This document shows, one piece after another, positions 48,535 to 58,900 of a stretch of 64,000 nucleotides of DNA. Numbering within the stretch: position 1 is the stretch's first letter; each line of letters opens with the position of its first letter. The stretch comes from Streptomyces sp. NBC_00464 (GTDB lineage Bacteria; Actinomycetota; Actinomycetes; Streptomycetales; Streptomycetaceae), in contig NZ_CP107899.1 of the NCBI RefSeq assembly GCF_036013915.1, forward strand, positions 1,426,001 through 1,490,000, read 5' to 3'. The notes under the pieces were generated by a model. It searched no databases. It had not been told where the DNA came from and saw only the letters and a list, made by a program, of their open reading frames with translations. Made by a program: the position numbers and the translations under genes.

Positions 48535-49379
48535 CGCTCGGCCTCCGCGGCGCCGCGGTTCCCGGAGGCCTGCTCGGCGGCGCCACGGCGGCCGGAGGCC
48601 TGCTCCGCGCCGCTGAGTCCCTCGGAGACCGCCCCGGCAGTCCCGGTGCGGCGGGAGAAGGGGGTCTGTCCCTCCCCCTTGGCGCTCTCCAGAGCCGCCT
48701 CGGCGTTCTCGGCAGCTTCCTGGGCCGCGGCCGTCTTCTCCTCCGCGCGCCCCTGACGGCGCAGCACGACGGCCTGGCGGACATAGTCCAGGCCGGTGAC
48801 GACCGTCAGCACGACGGCCACCGCCATCACCCAGAAGCGCATCGTGGCCAGTGGACCGGTCAGCGCCAGGACGTACATCCCGACAGCGGTCCCCTGCGCC
48901 AGCGTCTTCATCTTCCCGCCACGACTGGCTGGAATCACGCCGTGCCGGATCACCCAGAACCGCAGCACCGTGATGCCGAGCTCGCGGAAGAGGATCACGC
49001 CCGTGACCCACCAGGGAAGATCACCGAGGTACGACAGGCAGATCAGCGCCGCACCCATGATCGCCTTGTCCGCGATCGGGTCGGCGATCTTCCCGAAGTC
49101 GGTGACCAGGTCGTACTTGCGCGCCAGATGCCCGTCGAACACATCGGTGATCATCGCGACGGCGAACGCGGCCCAGGCGATGGAACGCCAGGCCGGGTCG
49201 TATCCGCCGTCGTGGAGCAGCAGCACGACGAACCCGGGGACCAGCACCAGCCGCGCCATGGTGAGCAGATTGGCGATGTTCCACAGGCTGGCCTGATTGA
49301 CGGCCGCAGCACCCAGTTTTCCGCCGCGGACCGGCGTCGCGCCGGTACCACCTGCCGCGGATGCCGGTGCTCCGGTCAT
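48531..49379 (-). CDS. pgsA: CDP-diacylglycerol--glycerol-3-phosphate 3-phosphatidyltransferase PgsA
   Basis: Membrane CDP-alcohol phosphotransferase of 282 residues making phosphatidylglycerol phosphate. Motif D-(x)2-DG-(x)2-AR-(x)8-G-(x)3-D-(x)3-D is complete: [27 protein letters not shown]. About six helices. The last about 75 residues are Ala/Glu-rich with repeated RGAAEQASG and SGRRGAAEQ units, cytoplasmic, not part of the family core. It overlaps rimO (ATGA) and cinA (GTGA). Confidence 0.95.
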   Translation of the reverse strand: MTGAPASAAGGTGATPVRGGKLGAAAVNQASLWNIANLLTMARLVLVPGFVVLLLHDGGYDPAWRSIAWAAFAVAMITDVFDGHLARKYDLVTDFGKIADPIADKAIMGAALICLSYLGDLPWWVTGVILFRELGITVLRFWVIRHGVIPASRGGKMKTLAQGTAVGMYVLALTGPLATMRFWVMAVAVVLTVVTGLDYVRQAVVLRRQGRAEEKTAAAQEAAENAEAALESAKGEGQTPFSRRTGTAGAVSEGLSGAEQASGRRGAAEQASGNRGAAEAER

Positions 49380-50854
49380 CTGGCTACCTCCGCAAGTTCA
49401 CAGCATTCGGCCACCAGGTCCACGCCTTCGGTGCCCACTACCTTTGCCTCGACCATACGGCCCGGGACAAGTCCCTCGCGTGCGGTGAAGAGCACCTGCC
49501 CGTCCGTTTCGGGCGCCTGGTGGGCGGCACGGCCCACGGCGCGCGACTCGTCCTCGGTGGGCTCGACCGACTCGACCAGCACCTGGAGCGACTCTCCGAT
49601 ACGTTCTTCGGCACGCTGCGAGGTCAGCTCCTCGGCCAGCTGCGAGATGTGCGCCAGCCGTTCGGCGATGGTGTCGGCGTCCAGCTTGTTCTCGTACCCG
49701 ACCGCCTCGGTGCCGTCCTCGTCGGAGTAGCCGAAGACGCCGATGGCGTCGAGGCGAGCACCGGTGAGGAACCGTTCCAGCTCTGCGAGGTCCGCCTCGG
49801 TCTCGCCGGGGAAGCCCACGATGAAGTTGGAGCGCGCGCCGGCCTGCGGCGCCTTGCTCCGGATGGTGTGGAGGAGCTCCAGGAAGCTGTCGGTGTCACC
49901 GAAGCGCCGCATCGCACGCAGCACGCCGGGGGCCGAGTGCTGGAAGGACAGGTCGAAGTAGGGCGCGACCTTCGGCGTCGAGGTCAGCACGTCGATCAGA
50001 CCGGGGCGCATCTCGGCGGGCTGCAGGTAGCTGACCCGGATCCGCTCGATGCCCTCGACGTCCGCGAGCTCCGGGAGCAGCGTCTCCAGGAGGCGGATGT
50101 CGCCGAGGTCCTTGCCGTACGAGGTGTTGTTCTCGGAGACCAGCATGACCTCCTTCACGCCCTGCTCGGCCAGCCAGCGCGTCTCACCGAGGACGTCCGA
50201 GGGCCGCCGCGAGATGAAGGAGCCGCGGAAGGACGGAATGGCGCAGAAGGAGCAGCGGCGGTCGCAGCCCGAGGCCAGCTTCACGGAGGCGACGGGGCTG
50301 GTGCCCAGCCGGCGGCGCAGGGGTGCCCGCGGACCGGAGACCGGCGCGACTCCCTCCGGAAGATCGGCGGGGGCCGGGGCGGCCTCCTGGGCGTGGCCGG
50401 GCAGGGCCACGGCCGCGTCCTGGCGGTCGGCCGGACTGATCGGCAGCAGCTTGCGGCGGTCGCGCGGGGTGTGGGAGGCGTGGATGCCACCGTTGAGGAT
50501 GGTCTGAAGGCGGTCGGAGATGTCTGCGTAGTCGTCGAATCCGAGGACTCCGTCCGCTTCCGGCAGGGCCTCGGCGAGGTCCTTGCCGTAGCGCTCGGCC
50601 ATGCAGCCGACGGCGACGACGGCCTGGGTCCGGCCGTGGTCCTTCAGATCATTGGCTTCGAGCAGGGCATCGACGGAGTCCTTCTTGGCGGCCTCGACGA
50701 ATCCACAGGTGTTGACCACGGCGACATCGGCATCGGAGGCATCCTCGACGAGCTCCCAGCCGTCCGCTGCCAAGCGGCCTGCGAGCTCCTCCGAGTCCAC
50801 CTCGTTACGGGCGCAGCCAAGAGTGACAAGGGCGACGGTACGGCGTTCGGGCAT
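49376..50854 (-). CDS. rimO: Ribosomal protein S12 methylthiotransferase RimO
   Basis: Radical-SAM enzyme that methylthiolates the S12 aspartate; 492 residues from ATG 50854. The N-terminal cluster Cys is in [14 protein letters not shown], with a second in [14 protein letters not shown]. The radical-SAM CxxxCxxC is [13 protein letters not shown]. The TRAM domain is at the C-terminus. Coupled to pgsA by an ATGA overlap. Paralogue of the MiaB in this window, distinguished by the S12-specific N-terminus. Confidence 0.95.
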   Translation of the reverse strand: MPERRTVALVTLGCARNEVDSEELAGRLAADGWELVEDASDADVAVVNTCGFVEAAKKDSVDALLEANDLKDHGRTQAVVAVGCMAERYGKDLAEALPEADGVLGFDDYADISDRLQTILNGGIHASHTPRDRRKLLPISPADRQDAAVALPGHAQEAAPAPADLPEGVAPVSGPRAPLRRRLGTSPVASVKLASGCDRRCSFCAIPSFRGSFISRRPSDVLGETRWLAEQGVKEVMLVSENNTSYGKDLGDIRLLETLLPELADVEGIERIRVSYLQPAEMRPGLIDVLTSTPKVAPYFDLSFQHSAPGVLRAMRRFGDTDSFLELLHTIRSKAPQAGARSNFIVGFPGETEADLAELERFLTGARLDAIGVFGYSDEDGTEAVGYENKLDADTIAERLAHISQLAEELTSQRAEERIGESLQVLVESVEPTEDESRAVGRAAHQAPETDGQVLFTAREGLVPGRMVEAKVVGTEGVDLVAECCELAEVAR

Positions 50855-50919
50855 GGGCTCAAGACTACTTTGTCCCGGCACTGGCCCCGCCGCGCAGGGT
50901 TCGACCGTTACAAGGAGTG

Positions 50920-50969
50920 ACAGAGGCGGCGAGCGCCCGGCACTATGGCCGGGCGCTCGCCGCCTCTGT
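50920..50969. terminator. Terminator between RodZ-like gene and rimO
   Basis: Perfect 22-bp stem (50920-50941 with 50948-50969) around ACTATG. Very strong; ends the RodZ-like transcript and isolates rimO. Confidence 0.92.
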
Positions 50970-50990
50970 GTGAACTGCCGGGGCGCGAGG

Positions 50991-51791
50991 TCAGCCGACC
51001 TCGGGGTCGCCCTTGGTGTACGAGAGCCGCTCCACCTGTCCGGGCTGGAACTGGTCCTCGACCTTCTTGCCGTTGACGAAGAGCTCGATCGATCCGGCGT
51101 CACCGAGGACGAGGTCGACCCGCTCCTTGTCCTGGAAGGTCTTCGTCTCGCCCTGCTGGAGGGTTCCGTCGAAGAGGGACCGGCCGTTGTGGTCCTTGGC
51201 GGAGATCCAGCTCTTGCCCTGGCTCGCGCTGAGCTTGACCGTCACCTTGTCCTGGGGCGCTGCCGCGATGGCACTGTCCGAGGGGGCCGGCTTGGGGTCG
51301 ACGGGCTTGCTGGACGCCGGCTTGGGGGTGATCTTGTCGGACGTCGGGCCTTCGGCGACCTGGCCGGCGGTCGAGGGCTCGTCACCGCCCTTGAAGAAGG
51401 TGAAGCCGACGAATCCGACCACGGCCACGATGGCCGCGACCATGGCAGCGGTCCAGTTGGGCCGCCGGGGTTCGGAACGGATCCGCTCGGCCTCGAACAA
51501 CGGGGCCGCCGGAGTGGGCGCGGGACGGCCGCCGTGCTCGGCGTCGTACTGCGAAACCAGCGGTTCCGGATCGGTGCCTACGGCACGTGCGAGCGTTCGG
51601 ATATGGCCGCGGGCGTACACGTCGCCGCCGCAGCGGGAGAAGTCGTCCTCCTCGATCGCGTGCACGATGGGGATGCGCACCCGGGTGGACGTGCTGACCT
51701 CTTCGACCGTGAGACCTGCGGCGATACGAGCCTGCTGGAGCACTCGACCGATCGAAGGCCGGTCGTCTTCGGGGGAGTTGCCGATGGACAC
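50991..51791 (-). CDS. RodZ-like helix-turn-helix membrane protein
   Basis: 266 residues: N-terminal HTH_25 ([38 protein letters not shown]), a Pro-rich linker, one TM helix (about 130-152, [19 protein letters not shown]), then a Pro/Lys/Ser-rich segment and a beta-rich DUF4115 domain ([15 protein letters not shown], then [14 protein letters not shown]). The layout is that of RodZ, which links MreB to the cell wall; in streptomycetes its role in polar growth or sporulation is not settled. Next to ftsK, as in other actinobacteria. Confidence 0.85.
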   Translation of the reverse strand: MSIGNSPEDDRPSIGRVLQQARIAAGLTVEEVSTSTRVRIPIVHAIEEDDFSRCGGDVYARGHIRTLARAVGTDPEPLVSQYDAEHGGRPAPTPAAPLFEAERIRSEPRRPNWTAAMVAAIVAVVGFVGFTFFKGGDEPSTAGQVAEGPTSDKITPKPASSKPVDPKPAPSDSAIAAAPQDKVTVKLSASQGKSWISAKDHNGRSLFDGTLQQGETKTFQDKERVDLVLGDAGSIELFVNGKKVEDQFQPGQVERLSYTKGDPEVG

Positions 51792-51994
51792 GGGGGCGCC
51801 TTTCGAGCGTGAGCCACCTGCTGGGTGTTCAGTCTAGGGGGGGTACGAAAGGGTGGGGCAACCGGGAGGATGACTTTGTACGCCATCAGATTCGAACAGA
51901 GCCTGACGTGCCGGACCGCCCCGGGGAGGAACATCCTGCTTTCCCTCCCCTCAACTTGACGTACGGCCCGGCGAAACGGTTGCCCGCAAAACCC
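51792..51994. promoter_or_regulatory. RodZ-like promoter region / ftsK 3' spacer
   Basis: 203-base gap between two same-strand genes. It includes a GGGGGGGT run near 51835 and no evident terminator for ftsK; no RNA gene recognised. Confidence 0.35.
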
Positions 51995-54769
51995 TTACGA
52001 ACCGGTTTCCCCCCGGATCAGTGCCAACACCCCGTCGATCTCGTCCGGTTTCACCATGACATCGCGCGCCTTGGAGCCCTCGCTGGGGCCGACGATGTTC
52101 CGCGACTCCATCAGGTCCATCAGCCGGCCGGCCTTCGCGAACCCCACCCGCAGCTTGCGCTGGAGCATCGAGGTGGATCCGAACTGGGTGGAGACGACCA
52201 GCTCAGCGGCCTGGCAGAGCAGATCCAGATCGTCCCCGATATCCTCGTCGATCTCCTTCTTCTGCTTGGTGCCGACCACGACGTCGTCGCGGAAGACCGG
52301 AGCCATCTGGTCCTTGCAGTGCTGGACGACCGCCGCGACCTCGTCCTCGGTGACGAAGGCGCCCTGCATACGGGTCGGCTTGTTCGCCCCCATCGGCAGG
52401 AACAGCCCGTCACCCTTTCCGATGAGTTTTTCGGCGCCGGGCTGGTCGAGGATGACGCGGCTGTCGGCCAGCGACGAGGTGGCGAAGGCAAGCCGGGAGG
52501 GCACGTTCGCCTTGATCAGACCGGTGACCACGTCCACCGAGGGGCGCTGGGTGGCGAGCACCAGATGGATACCGGCGGCGCGGGCCAACTGGGTGATACG
52601 GACGATCGAGTCCTCGACGTCCCGGGGGGCCACCATCATGAGGTCGGCCAGCTCGTCGACGATCACCAGCAGATACGGGTACGGCGACAGCTCCCGTTCA
52701 CTGCCCTCCGGCGTCTTGAGCTTGCCGGTGCGCACGGCGTGGTTGAAGTCGTCGATGTGCCGGTAGCCGAACGCGGCGAGGTCGTCGTAGCGCAGATCCA
52801 TCTCGCGTACGACCCACTGGAGGGCCTCGGCCGCCTTCTTGGGGTTGGTGATGATCGGCGTGATCAGGTGCGGAATGCCCTCGTACGCGGTGAGCTCGAC
52901 GCGCTTGGGGTCGACGAGCACCATACGGACGTCCTCCGGCGTCGCCCGCACCATCACCGAGGTGATGAGGCAGTTGATGCAGGAGGACTTGCCGGAACCG
53001 GTGGCACCGGCCACCAGGACGTGCGGCATCTTCGCGAGGTTGGCCATCTCGTAACCGCCCTCGACGTTCTTGCCGAGCGCGACCAGCATCGGGTGGTCGT
53101 CCTCCGCCGCGTCCGCGAGCCGCAGCACATCGCCGAGGTTGACCATCTCCCGGTCGGAATTGGGGATCTCGATGCCGACCGCGGACTTCCCCGGGATCGG
53201 CGAGATGATCCGGACGTCGGGGCTGGCGACGGCGTACGCGATGTTCTTGGCGAGCGCGGTGATCCGCTCGACCTTCACGGCGGGACCGAGCTCCACCTCG
53301 TACCGCGTCACCGTGGGACCGCGGGTGAAGCCGGTGACGGCGGCGTCGACCTTGAATTCGGTGAAGACGTTGGTCAGCGACGCGACGATCGCGTCGTTGG
53401 CGGCGCTACGGGTCTTGCCCGGGCCGCCTCGCTCCAGCAGATCGAGCGAGGGCAGCGAGTAGGTGATGTCGCCGGAGAGCTGGAGCTGCTCGGCACGTGG
53501 CGGCAGCGGCTGCGACTGCGAGCGGTCGGGGACCGGCTTGGTGAGGTCGGGTACGCCCCCGGCGGGCGAGGACGCCCTCTCCCCCGGCCTCCTGGCGGGC
53601 TCCGCCTCCCTGGCGCCGGGCACCGGGGTGCCCGCACGCTCGCGGTCCACCGAGACGCCCTGGGTGAGGTCGGCGACGACCGGCGAGGGCGGCATGCCGT
53701 TGAGCACCGCCCCGTCGAGCGCGGCGGCTGCGGCGGCTGCGACGTCCACGGCGTCCATGGTGCGGTTCATCGCCGGCTGCACGGAGGGCCTGCGCGGCCT
53801 GCGGCGCTTGGAGAGCGCGTCGGTCTCCGCCCGGTCGGGGTCGTACTCCTCCGACGCCTCGGACCGGCGTACGGAGGAGCGGCGCGAACGGGCGGCCGGC
53901 GCCTCACGCCACTGCTCGTCGTACCGCTCGTCCTCGTCCTCGTCCAGCGCCTCGGGGTCGTACACCGGGTCGATGATTCCCAGCTTGGAACCGAGCAGCC
54001 GCAGCCGCTGCGGAATGGCGTTCACCGGCGTCGCCGTCACGACCAGCAGCCCGAAGACGGTCAGGAGCAGGAGCAGCGGTACGGCGAGCACCTCGCCCAT
54101 CGTGAAGATCAGCGGCTTGGAGGCGGCCCAGCCGATGAGGCCGCCCGCGTCCTGCATGGCCTCGGTGCCGTCCTCGCGCCCCGGCGATCCGCACGCGATG
54201 TGGACCTGGCCGAGCACCCCGATGACGAGCGCGGAGAGCCCGATGACGATCCGCCCGTTGGCCTCGGGCTTCTCCGGATACAGGATCAGCCGTACGGCGA
54301 CGGCGCCCAGCAGTATCGGCACGAGGAGGTCGAGCCGGCCGAAGGCTCCGGTGACGAGCATCTCGACGAGGTCGCCGACCGGGCCGCGCAGATTCGACCA
54401 GGTGCCCGCGGCGACGATCAGCGCGAGACCGAGCAGCAGCAGGGCGACACCGTCCTTGCGGTGAGCGGGGTCGAGCCCCTTGGCGCCGCGCCCTATGCCG
54501 CGGAACAGCGCACCGACGGCGTGGGCCGTACCGAGCCAGACGGCGCGCACCAGGCGGTACACACCACCGGTGGGCGACGGCGCCGGTTTGGGCGCGGCAG
54601 CCTTCTTGGCCACCGCCTTCTTCGCGGGAGCCTTTTTCGCGGGCGCGGTCTTCTTGGCAGCGGCCTTCTTCGCGGGCGCGGCTTTCTTCGCCGGACCCGA
54701 TCCGCCACCGACGCGCTTCGCGGTGCCCGCCGTGCCCTGGGAACCCTTGCCGGACGTACGTGAGGCCAT
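51995..54769 (-). CDS. ftsK: DNA translocase FtsK/SpoIIIE
   Basis: 924-residue DNA pump that clears chromosomes from sporulation septa. The N-terminus (after about residue 15) is a Lys/Ala/Pro-rich AKKAAPAKK tail that would bind DNA. TM helices follow at roughly 80-100, 115-150, 155-180 and 220-245. The motor has Walker A GATGSGKSS (Lys594) and Walker B LVIVDELADLMMV. The gamma domain LRVGFAKAGRLMDLMESRNIVGPSEG recognises KOPS-like sites. A later linker of about 170 residues is Arg/Glu/Asp-rich with little similarity. Start ATG at 54769, chosen by family N-termini; the upstream site is weak. Confidence 0.95.
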   Translation of the reverse strand: MASRTSGKGSQGTAGTAKRVGGGSGPAKKAAPAKKAAAKKTAPAKKAPAKKAVAKKAAAPKPAPSPTGGVYRLVRAVWLGTAHAVGALFRGIGRGAKGLDPAHRKDGVALLLLGLALIVAAGTWSNLRGPVGDLVEMLVTGAFGRLDLLVPILLGAVAVRLILYPEKPEANGRIVIGLSALVIGVLGQVHIACGSPGREDGTEAMQDAGGLIGWAASKPLIFTMGEVLAVPLLLLLTVFGLLVVTATPVNAIPQRLRLLGSKLGIIDPVYDPEALDEDEDERYDEQWREAPAARSRRSSVRRSEASEEYDPDRAETDALSKRRRPRRPSVQPAMNRTMDAVDVAAAAAAALDGAVLNGMPPSPVVADLTQGVSVDRERAGTPVPGAREAEPARRPGERASSPAGGVPDLTKPVPDRSQSQPLPPRAEQLQLSGDITYSLPSLDLLERGGPGKTRSAANDAIVASLTNVFTEFKVDAAVTGFTRGPTVTRYEVELGPAVKVERITALAKNIAYAVASPDVRIISPIPGKSAVGIEIPNSDREMVNLGDVLRLADAAEDDHPMLVALGKNVEGGYEMANLAKMPHVLVAGATGSGKSSCINCLITSVMVRATPEDVRMVLVDPKRVELTAYEGIPHLITPIITNPKKAAEALQWVVREMDLRYDDLAAFGYRHIDDFNHAVRTGKLKTPEGSERELSPYPYLLVIVDELADLMMVAPRDVEDSIVRITQLARAAGIHLVLATQRPSVDVVTGLIKANVPSRLAFATSSLADSRVILDQPGAEKLIGKGDGLFLPMGANKPTRMQGAFVTEDEVAAVVQHCKDQMAPVFRDDVVVGTKQKKEIDEDIGDDLDLLCQAAELVVSTQFGSTSMLQRKLRVGFAKAGRLMDLMESRNIVGPSEGSKARDVMVKPDEIDGVLALIRGETGS

Positions 54770-55010
54770 GGAGCCGAGGTTACCGGTGTCCGCGGCAGTG
54801 AACACGTGCGCGTGCCGGTTCACCCGACCGTGTCGCCGTACGGCGGCCGCAAACTGACGCGCCCTCACCGGACCGCGGCGATGCCACACCCACCGGCCGG
54901 GGACGGCCGTACCGGGACGCCACCGCCGAACGGCCGCGCCCTCAGGTCAGTTGACGCCCCACCGGCCCGAAGGGACCTGACGGAGCGGGGCAGTACGGTC
55001 CACAGCCGCC
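54770..55010. promoter_or_regulatory. ftsK upstream region
   Basis: 241 bases between the ftsK start and the osaB stop. No terminator hairpin is obvious for osaB; the ftsK promoter should lie here. Confidence 0.3.
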
Positions 55011-55688
55011 TTACGAGGGAAGGGGTGCGGGTCCGCCACTGGTGCCGGGCTCCAGGGCGTCCAGCGCCCGGCGCAGCCCGGTCAGCTTCCGTTCGAGGTG
55101 AGCCGCGGTGGCCACGGCCCCGGCGTCCGCCGACTCGTCGTCGAGCTGCTTGGAGAGGGCCTCGGCCTGCTCCTCGACGGCCGCGAGCCGTGCGGAGAGT
55201 TCGGCCAGCAGTCCGGCGGGCTCCTTCTCGTGGTTCGCGCCCCCGTGACCGCTGCCCTCCAGCTGGAGTCGCAGCAGCGCCGCCTGCTCACGCAACTGGC
55301 AGTTCTTCATGTACAGCTCGACGAAGACCGAGACCTTGGCCCGCAGCACCCAGGGGTCGAACGGCTTCGAGATGTAGTCCACCGCGCCGGCCGCATAACC
55401 CCGGAAGGTGTGGTGCGGACCGTGGTTGATCGCGGTGAGAAAGATGATCGGGATGTCCCGGGTCCGCTCCCGCCGCTTGATGTGCGCCGCGGTTTCGAAT
55501 CCGTCCATGCCCGGCATCTGGACGTCCAGCAGAATGACCGCGAAATCGTCCGTGAGCAGCGCTTTGAGCGCCTCCTCCCCTGACGATGCCCGAACCAGTG
55601 TCTGATCGAGCGCAGAGAGGATGGCCTCCAGCGCCAGCAGATTCTCCGGCCGGTCATCGACCAGGAGGATCTTGGCCTTCTGCACCAT
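55011..55688 (-). CDS. osaB: Response regulator OsaB
   Basis: 225 residues: receiver domain with phospho-Asp55 in VILLDVQMPGMDGF and conserved Lys in SKPFDPWVL, then a coiled-coil-like region (LLAELSARLAAVEEQAEALSKQL) and no DNA-binding domain. ATG at 55688 after GAGGAGG. It is the partner of the OsaA hybrid kinase in osmotic adaptation; in S. coelicolor osaB mutants fail to form aerial hyphae on high-salt medium. The output mechanism is unclear, as no effector domain is visible. Confidence 0.88.
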   Translation of the reverse strand: MVQKAKILLVDDRPENLLALEAILSALDQTLVRASSGEEALKALLTDDFAVILLDVQMPGMDGFETAAHIKRRERTRDIPIIFLTAINHGPHHTFRGYAAGAVDYISKPFDPWVLRAKVSVFVELYMKNCQLREQAALLRLQLEGSGHGGANHEKEPAGLLAELSARLAAVEEQAEALSKQLDDESADAGAVATAAHLERKLTGLRRALDALEPGTSGGPAPLPS

Positions 55689-55933
55689 GGCCCGTCCTCC
55701 TCGCCCCGGAATTACACCGGGCGCCGCCCCAGGGGACGGCTCCCTTACGCCGTCCGTCCTTGTGCCGGTCATGGTAGCCGCACCCCGCCCGTCACCACAC
55801 CCTGTCACCGCGATGTCACTGTGCACACAGGGAAAACGCGGTGGGAGACCAGAAGGTTCCCCGAAAACCGCGCTCCCACACTCCTCCAGACACAGCTAGT
55901 CAACAGAACACGAAATAATCCCTCAATCTTCGA
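55689..55933. promoter_or_regulatory. osaB promoter region / osaA 3' spacer
   Basis: 245 bases between osaB and osaA, which are in tandem. It contains an unusually AT-rich stretch (AACACGAAATAATCC, 55905-55921) just after the osaA stop; no strong hairpin. Confidence 0.4.
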
Positions 55934-58900
55934 TCACTCTCCGCGCATCCACTGCTCCATAACCGAAAGCAGATGATCAGGGTCGACCGGCTTGGTGACG
56001 TAGTCGGATGCTCCGGACTCGATCGCCTTCTCGCGGTCGCCCTTCATCGCCTTCGCGGTCAGAGCGATGATCGGCAGTCCGGCGAACTGCGGCATCCTGC
56101 GGATCGCCGAGGTTGTCGCGTAGCCGTCCATCTCCGGCATCATGATGTCCATCAGCACGACCGTCACATCGTCGTGCTGCTCCAGGACTTCGATCCCCTC
56201 GCGCCCGTTCTCCGCGTACAGAACCGACAGCCCGTGCTGCTCCAGCACGCTGGTGAGCGCGAAGACGTTGCGGATGTCGTCGTCGACGATCAGCACCTTC
56301 TCGCCGCCGAACCGGAACGTCCTGCGGACCACCGGCTCCTCCTGGCCACCGAGCGTCCACGGCTCCTGAGCGGTCTGCCGATCCGCCGGGGAAGCCGCCC
56401 GGGGCGGCAGCGCGGGCTGCTGCTGCGCACCGCCCAGCGCCTTGCGCCGACGCCTCAACAGCCCGGCCGCACCGCCCTGGCCGTGCGCGCTCCCCGGCAT
56501 CCCTGAGGCCTCGCCGAAGGTCTGGAAGCCCGGTCCCGTGCCCTGTCCCGTCCCCTGGCCGGCCTCGGGAAGCCGGCCGCTCTCGACCGCCGCACCGTGC
56601 ACCTCGATGGGTCCGGGGCCGATCTGCGGGTAACCCTGCGGCGGGAGTTCGCTCGGGTGCAGTGGCAGGTACAGCGTGAACGTCGAGCCGCGGCCGGGCT
56701 CGCTCGCCGCATGGATCTCGCCACCCAGCAGCCGTGCGATCTCCCGGCTGATGGAGAGGCCGAGACCGGTGCCTCCGTACTTGCGGCTGGTCGTACCGTC
56801 CGCCTGCTTGAACGCCTCGAAGATCACCAGCATCTTGCTGGACGCGATCCCGATACCGGTGTCGGTCACCGAGAAGGCGATCAGATCGGCGTCGGCGTCC
56901 CGCAGTGAACCGGCTTCCAGCAGCTGCTCACGAATGGCGTTCGGCACCTCGGCACCGGCGTGCCTGATCACCAGCTCGACGGCGCCCCCGTCGGTGAACT
57001 TCACCGCGTTGGAGAGCAGATTGCGCAGCACCTGAAGCAGCCGCTGTTCGTCGGTGTGCAGCGTGGCCGGGAGTTCCGGCGACACCCGTACGGAGAAATC
57101 CAGCCCCTTTTCCGCGGTCAGCGGCCGGAACGTCGCCTCCACGTAGTCGACCAGCTGAACCAGGGCGATCCGGGTCGGGCTGACGTCCATCTTGCCCGCC
57201 TCGACCTTCGACAGATCGAGGATGTCGTTGATCAACTGGAGCAGATCGGAACCGGCCCCATGGATCGTCTCGGCGAATTCCACCTGCTTCGGCGACAGAT
57301 TGCCCTCGGCGTTGTCCGCCAGCAGCTTGGCCAGAATGAGCAGCGAGTTGAGCGGTGTCCGCAACTCGTGCGACATGTTCGCCAGGAACTCCGACTTGTA
57401 CCGCATGGAGACGGCCAGCTGTTCGGCGCGCTCCTCCAGAACCTGTCGCGCCTCTTCGATCTCGGTGTTCTTGACCTCGATGTCGCGGTTCTGCTGGGCC
57501 AGCAGCTCGGCCTTCTCCTCCAGTTCGGCATTGGACGCCTGGAGGGCCTTCTGCCGGTTCTCCAACTCCTGCGACCGGTCGCGCAATTGCTCCGTGAGCT
57601 CCTGCGACTGCTCCAGCAGTTTCTCGGTCGTGGTGTTGACGCTGATCGTGTTGACGCTGGTCGCGATCATCTCGGCGAGCTGGTTGAGGAAGTCCCGCTG
57701 GATATGGGTGAAGGGCTGGAAGGAGGCCAGCTCGATCACACCGAGGACCTTCCCCTCGAAGAGCACCGGCAGCACGATCACATGCGCGGGCGGCGCCTCA
57801 CCGAGCCCGGAGGAAATCTTCAGGTACCCCGGCGGCACGTTGTCCACCTGAATCGTCCGCTTCTCCTCGGCCGCCGTGCCGATGAGCGTCTCCCCGGGCC
57901 GGAAGGAGGTCGGCATGGAGCCGGCGGAGTAGCCGTAACTGCCCCGCATCCGGAGTTCGTACGCACCCTCCCGGTCGCCGTCCGCGCCCAGCGCGTCGGC
58001 GTCTCCCGTCGCCATGGCGAGGAAGAAGGCGCCGTGCTGCGCGGAGACGACCGGCGTCAGCTCGCTCATGATCAGCGAGGCGACGTCGTCCAGGTCGCGC
58101 CGCCCCTGCATCAGGCCGGAGATCCGGGCGAGGTTGCCCTTGAGCCAGTCCTGCTCCTTGTTGGTGGCGGTGGTGTCGCGCAGATTGGCGATCATCGTGT
58201 TGATGTTGTCCTGGAGGGACTGGATCTCTCCGGCGGCATCCACGTCGATCTTGAGATTGAGATCGCCTCGGGTCACCGCGGTCGCGACGGCCGCGATGGC
58301 GCGCACCTGACGGGTCAGGTTTCCGGCCATCTCGTTCACCGACTCGGTGAGGTCGCGCCAGGTGCCGTCCACGTCCCGCACCCGCGCCTGACCGCCCAGC
58401 TGGCCTTCGGTGCCCACCTCGCGGGCCACCCGGGTCACCTGCTCGGCGAACGAGGACAGCCGGTCGACCATCGTGTTGATGGTGTTCTTCAGCTCCTGAA
58501 TCTCACCACGCGCGTCGATGTCGATCTTCTTGGTGAGATCGCCCTCGGCGATGGCCGTGGTGACGGTGGCGATCTGGCGCACCTGCCCCGTCAGGTTGGA
58601 CGCCATCGAGTTCACGGACTCGGTGAGGTCCTTCCACGTACCGGCGACGCCGGGAACGCGTGCCTGGCCGCCCAGTTCACCCTCCGTGCCCACCTCACGG
58701 GCGACTCGCGTCACCTCGTCGGCGAACGACGACAGGGTCGTCACCATCGTGTTGACGGTGTCGGCCAGCTCGGCGACCTCCCCACGCGCCTCGACGGTGA
58801 CCTTCTTCGTCAGATCGCCGTTGGCCACCGCGGACGAGACGCGGGAGATGTTCCGCACCTGACTGGTCAGGTTGTTGGCCATCAGGTTGACGTTCTCGCT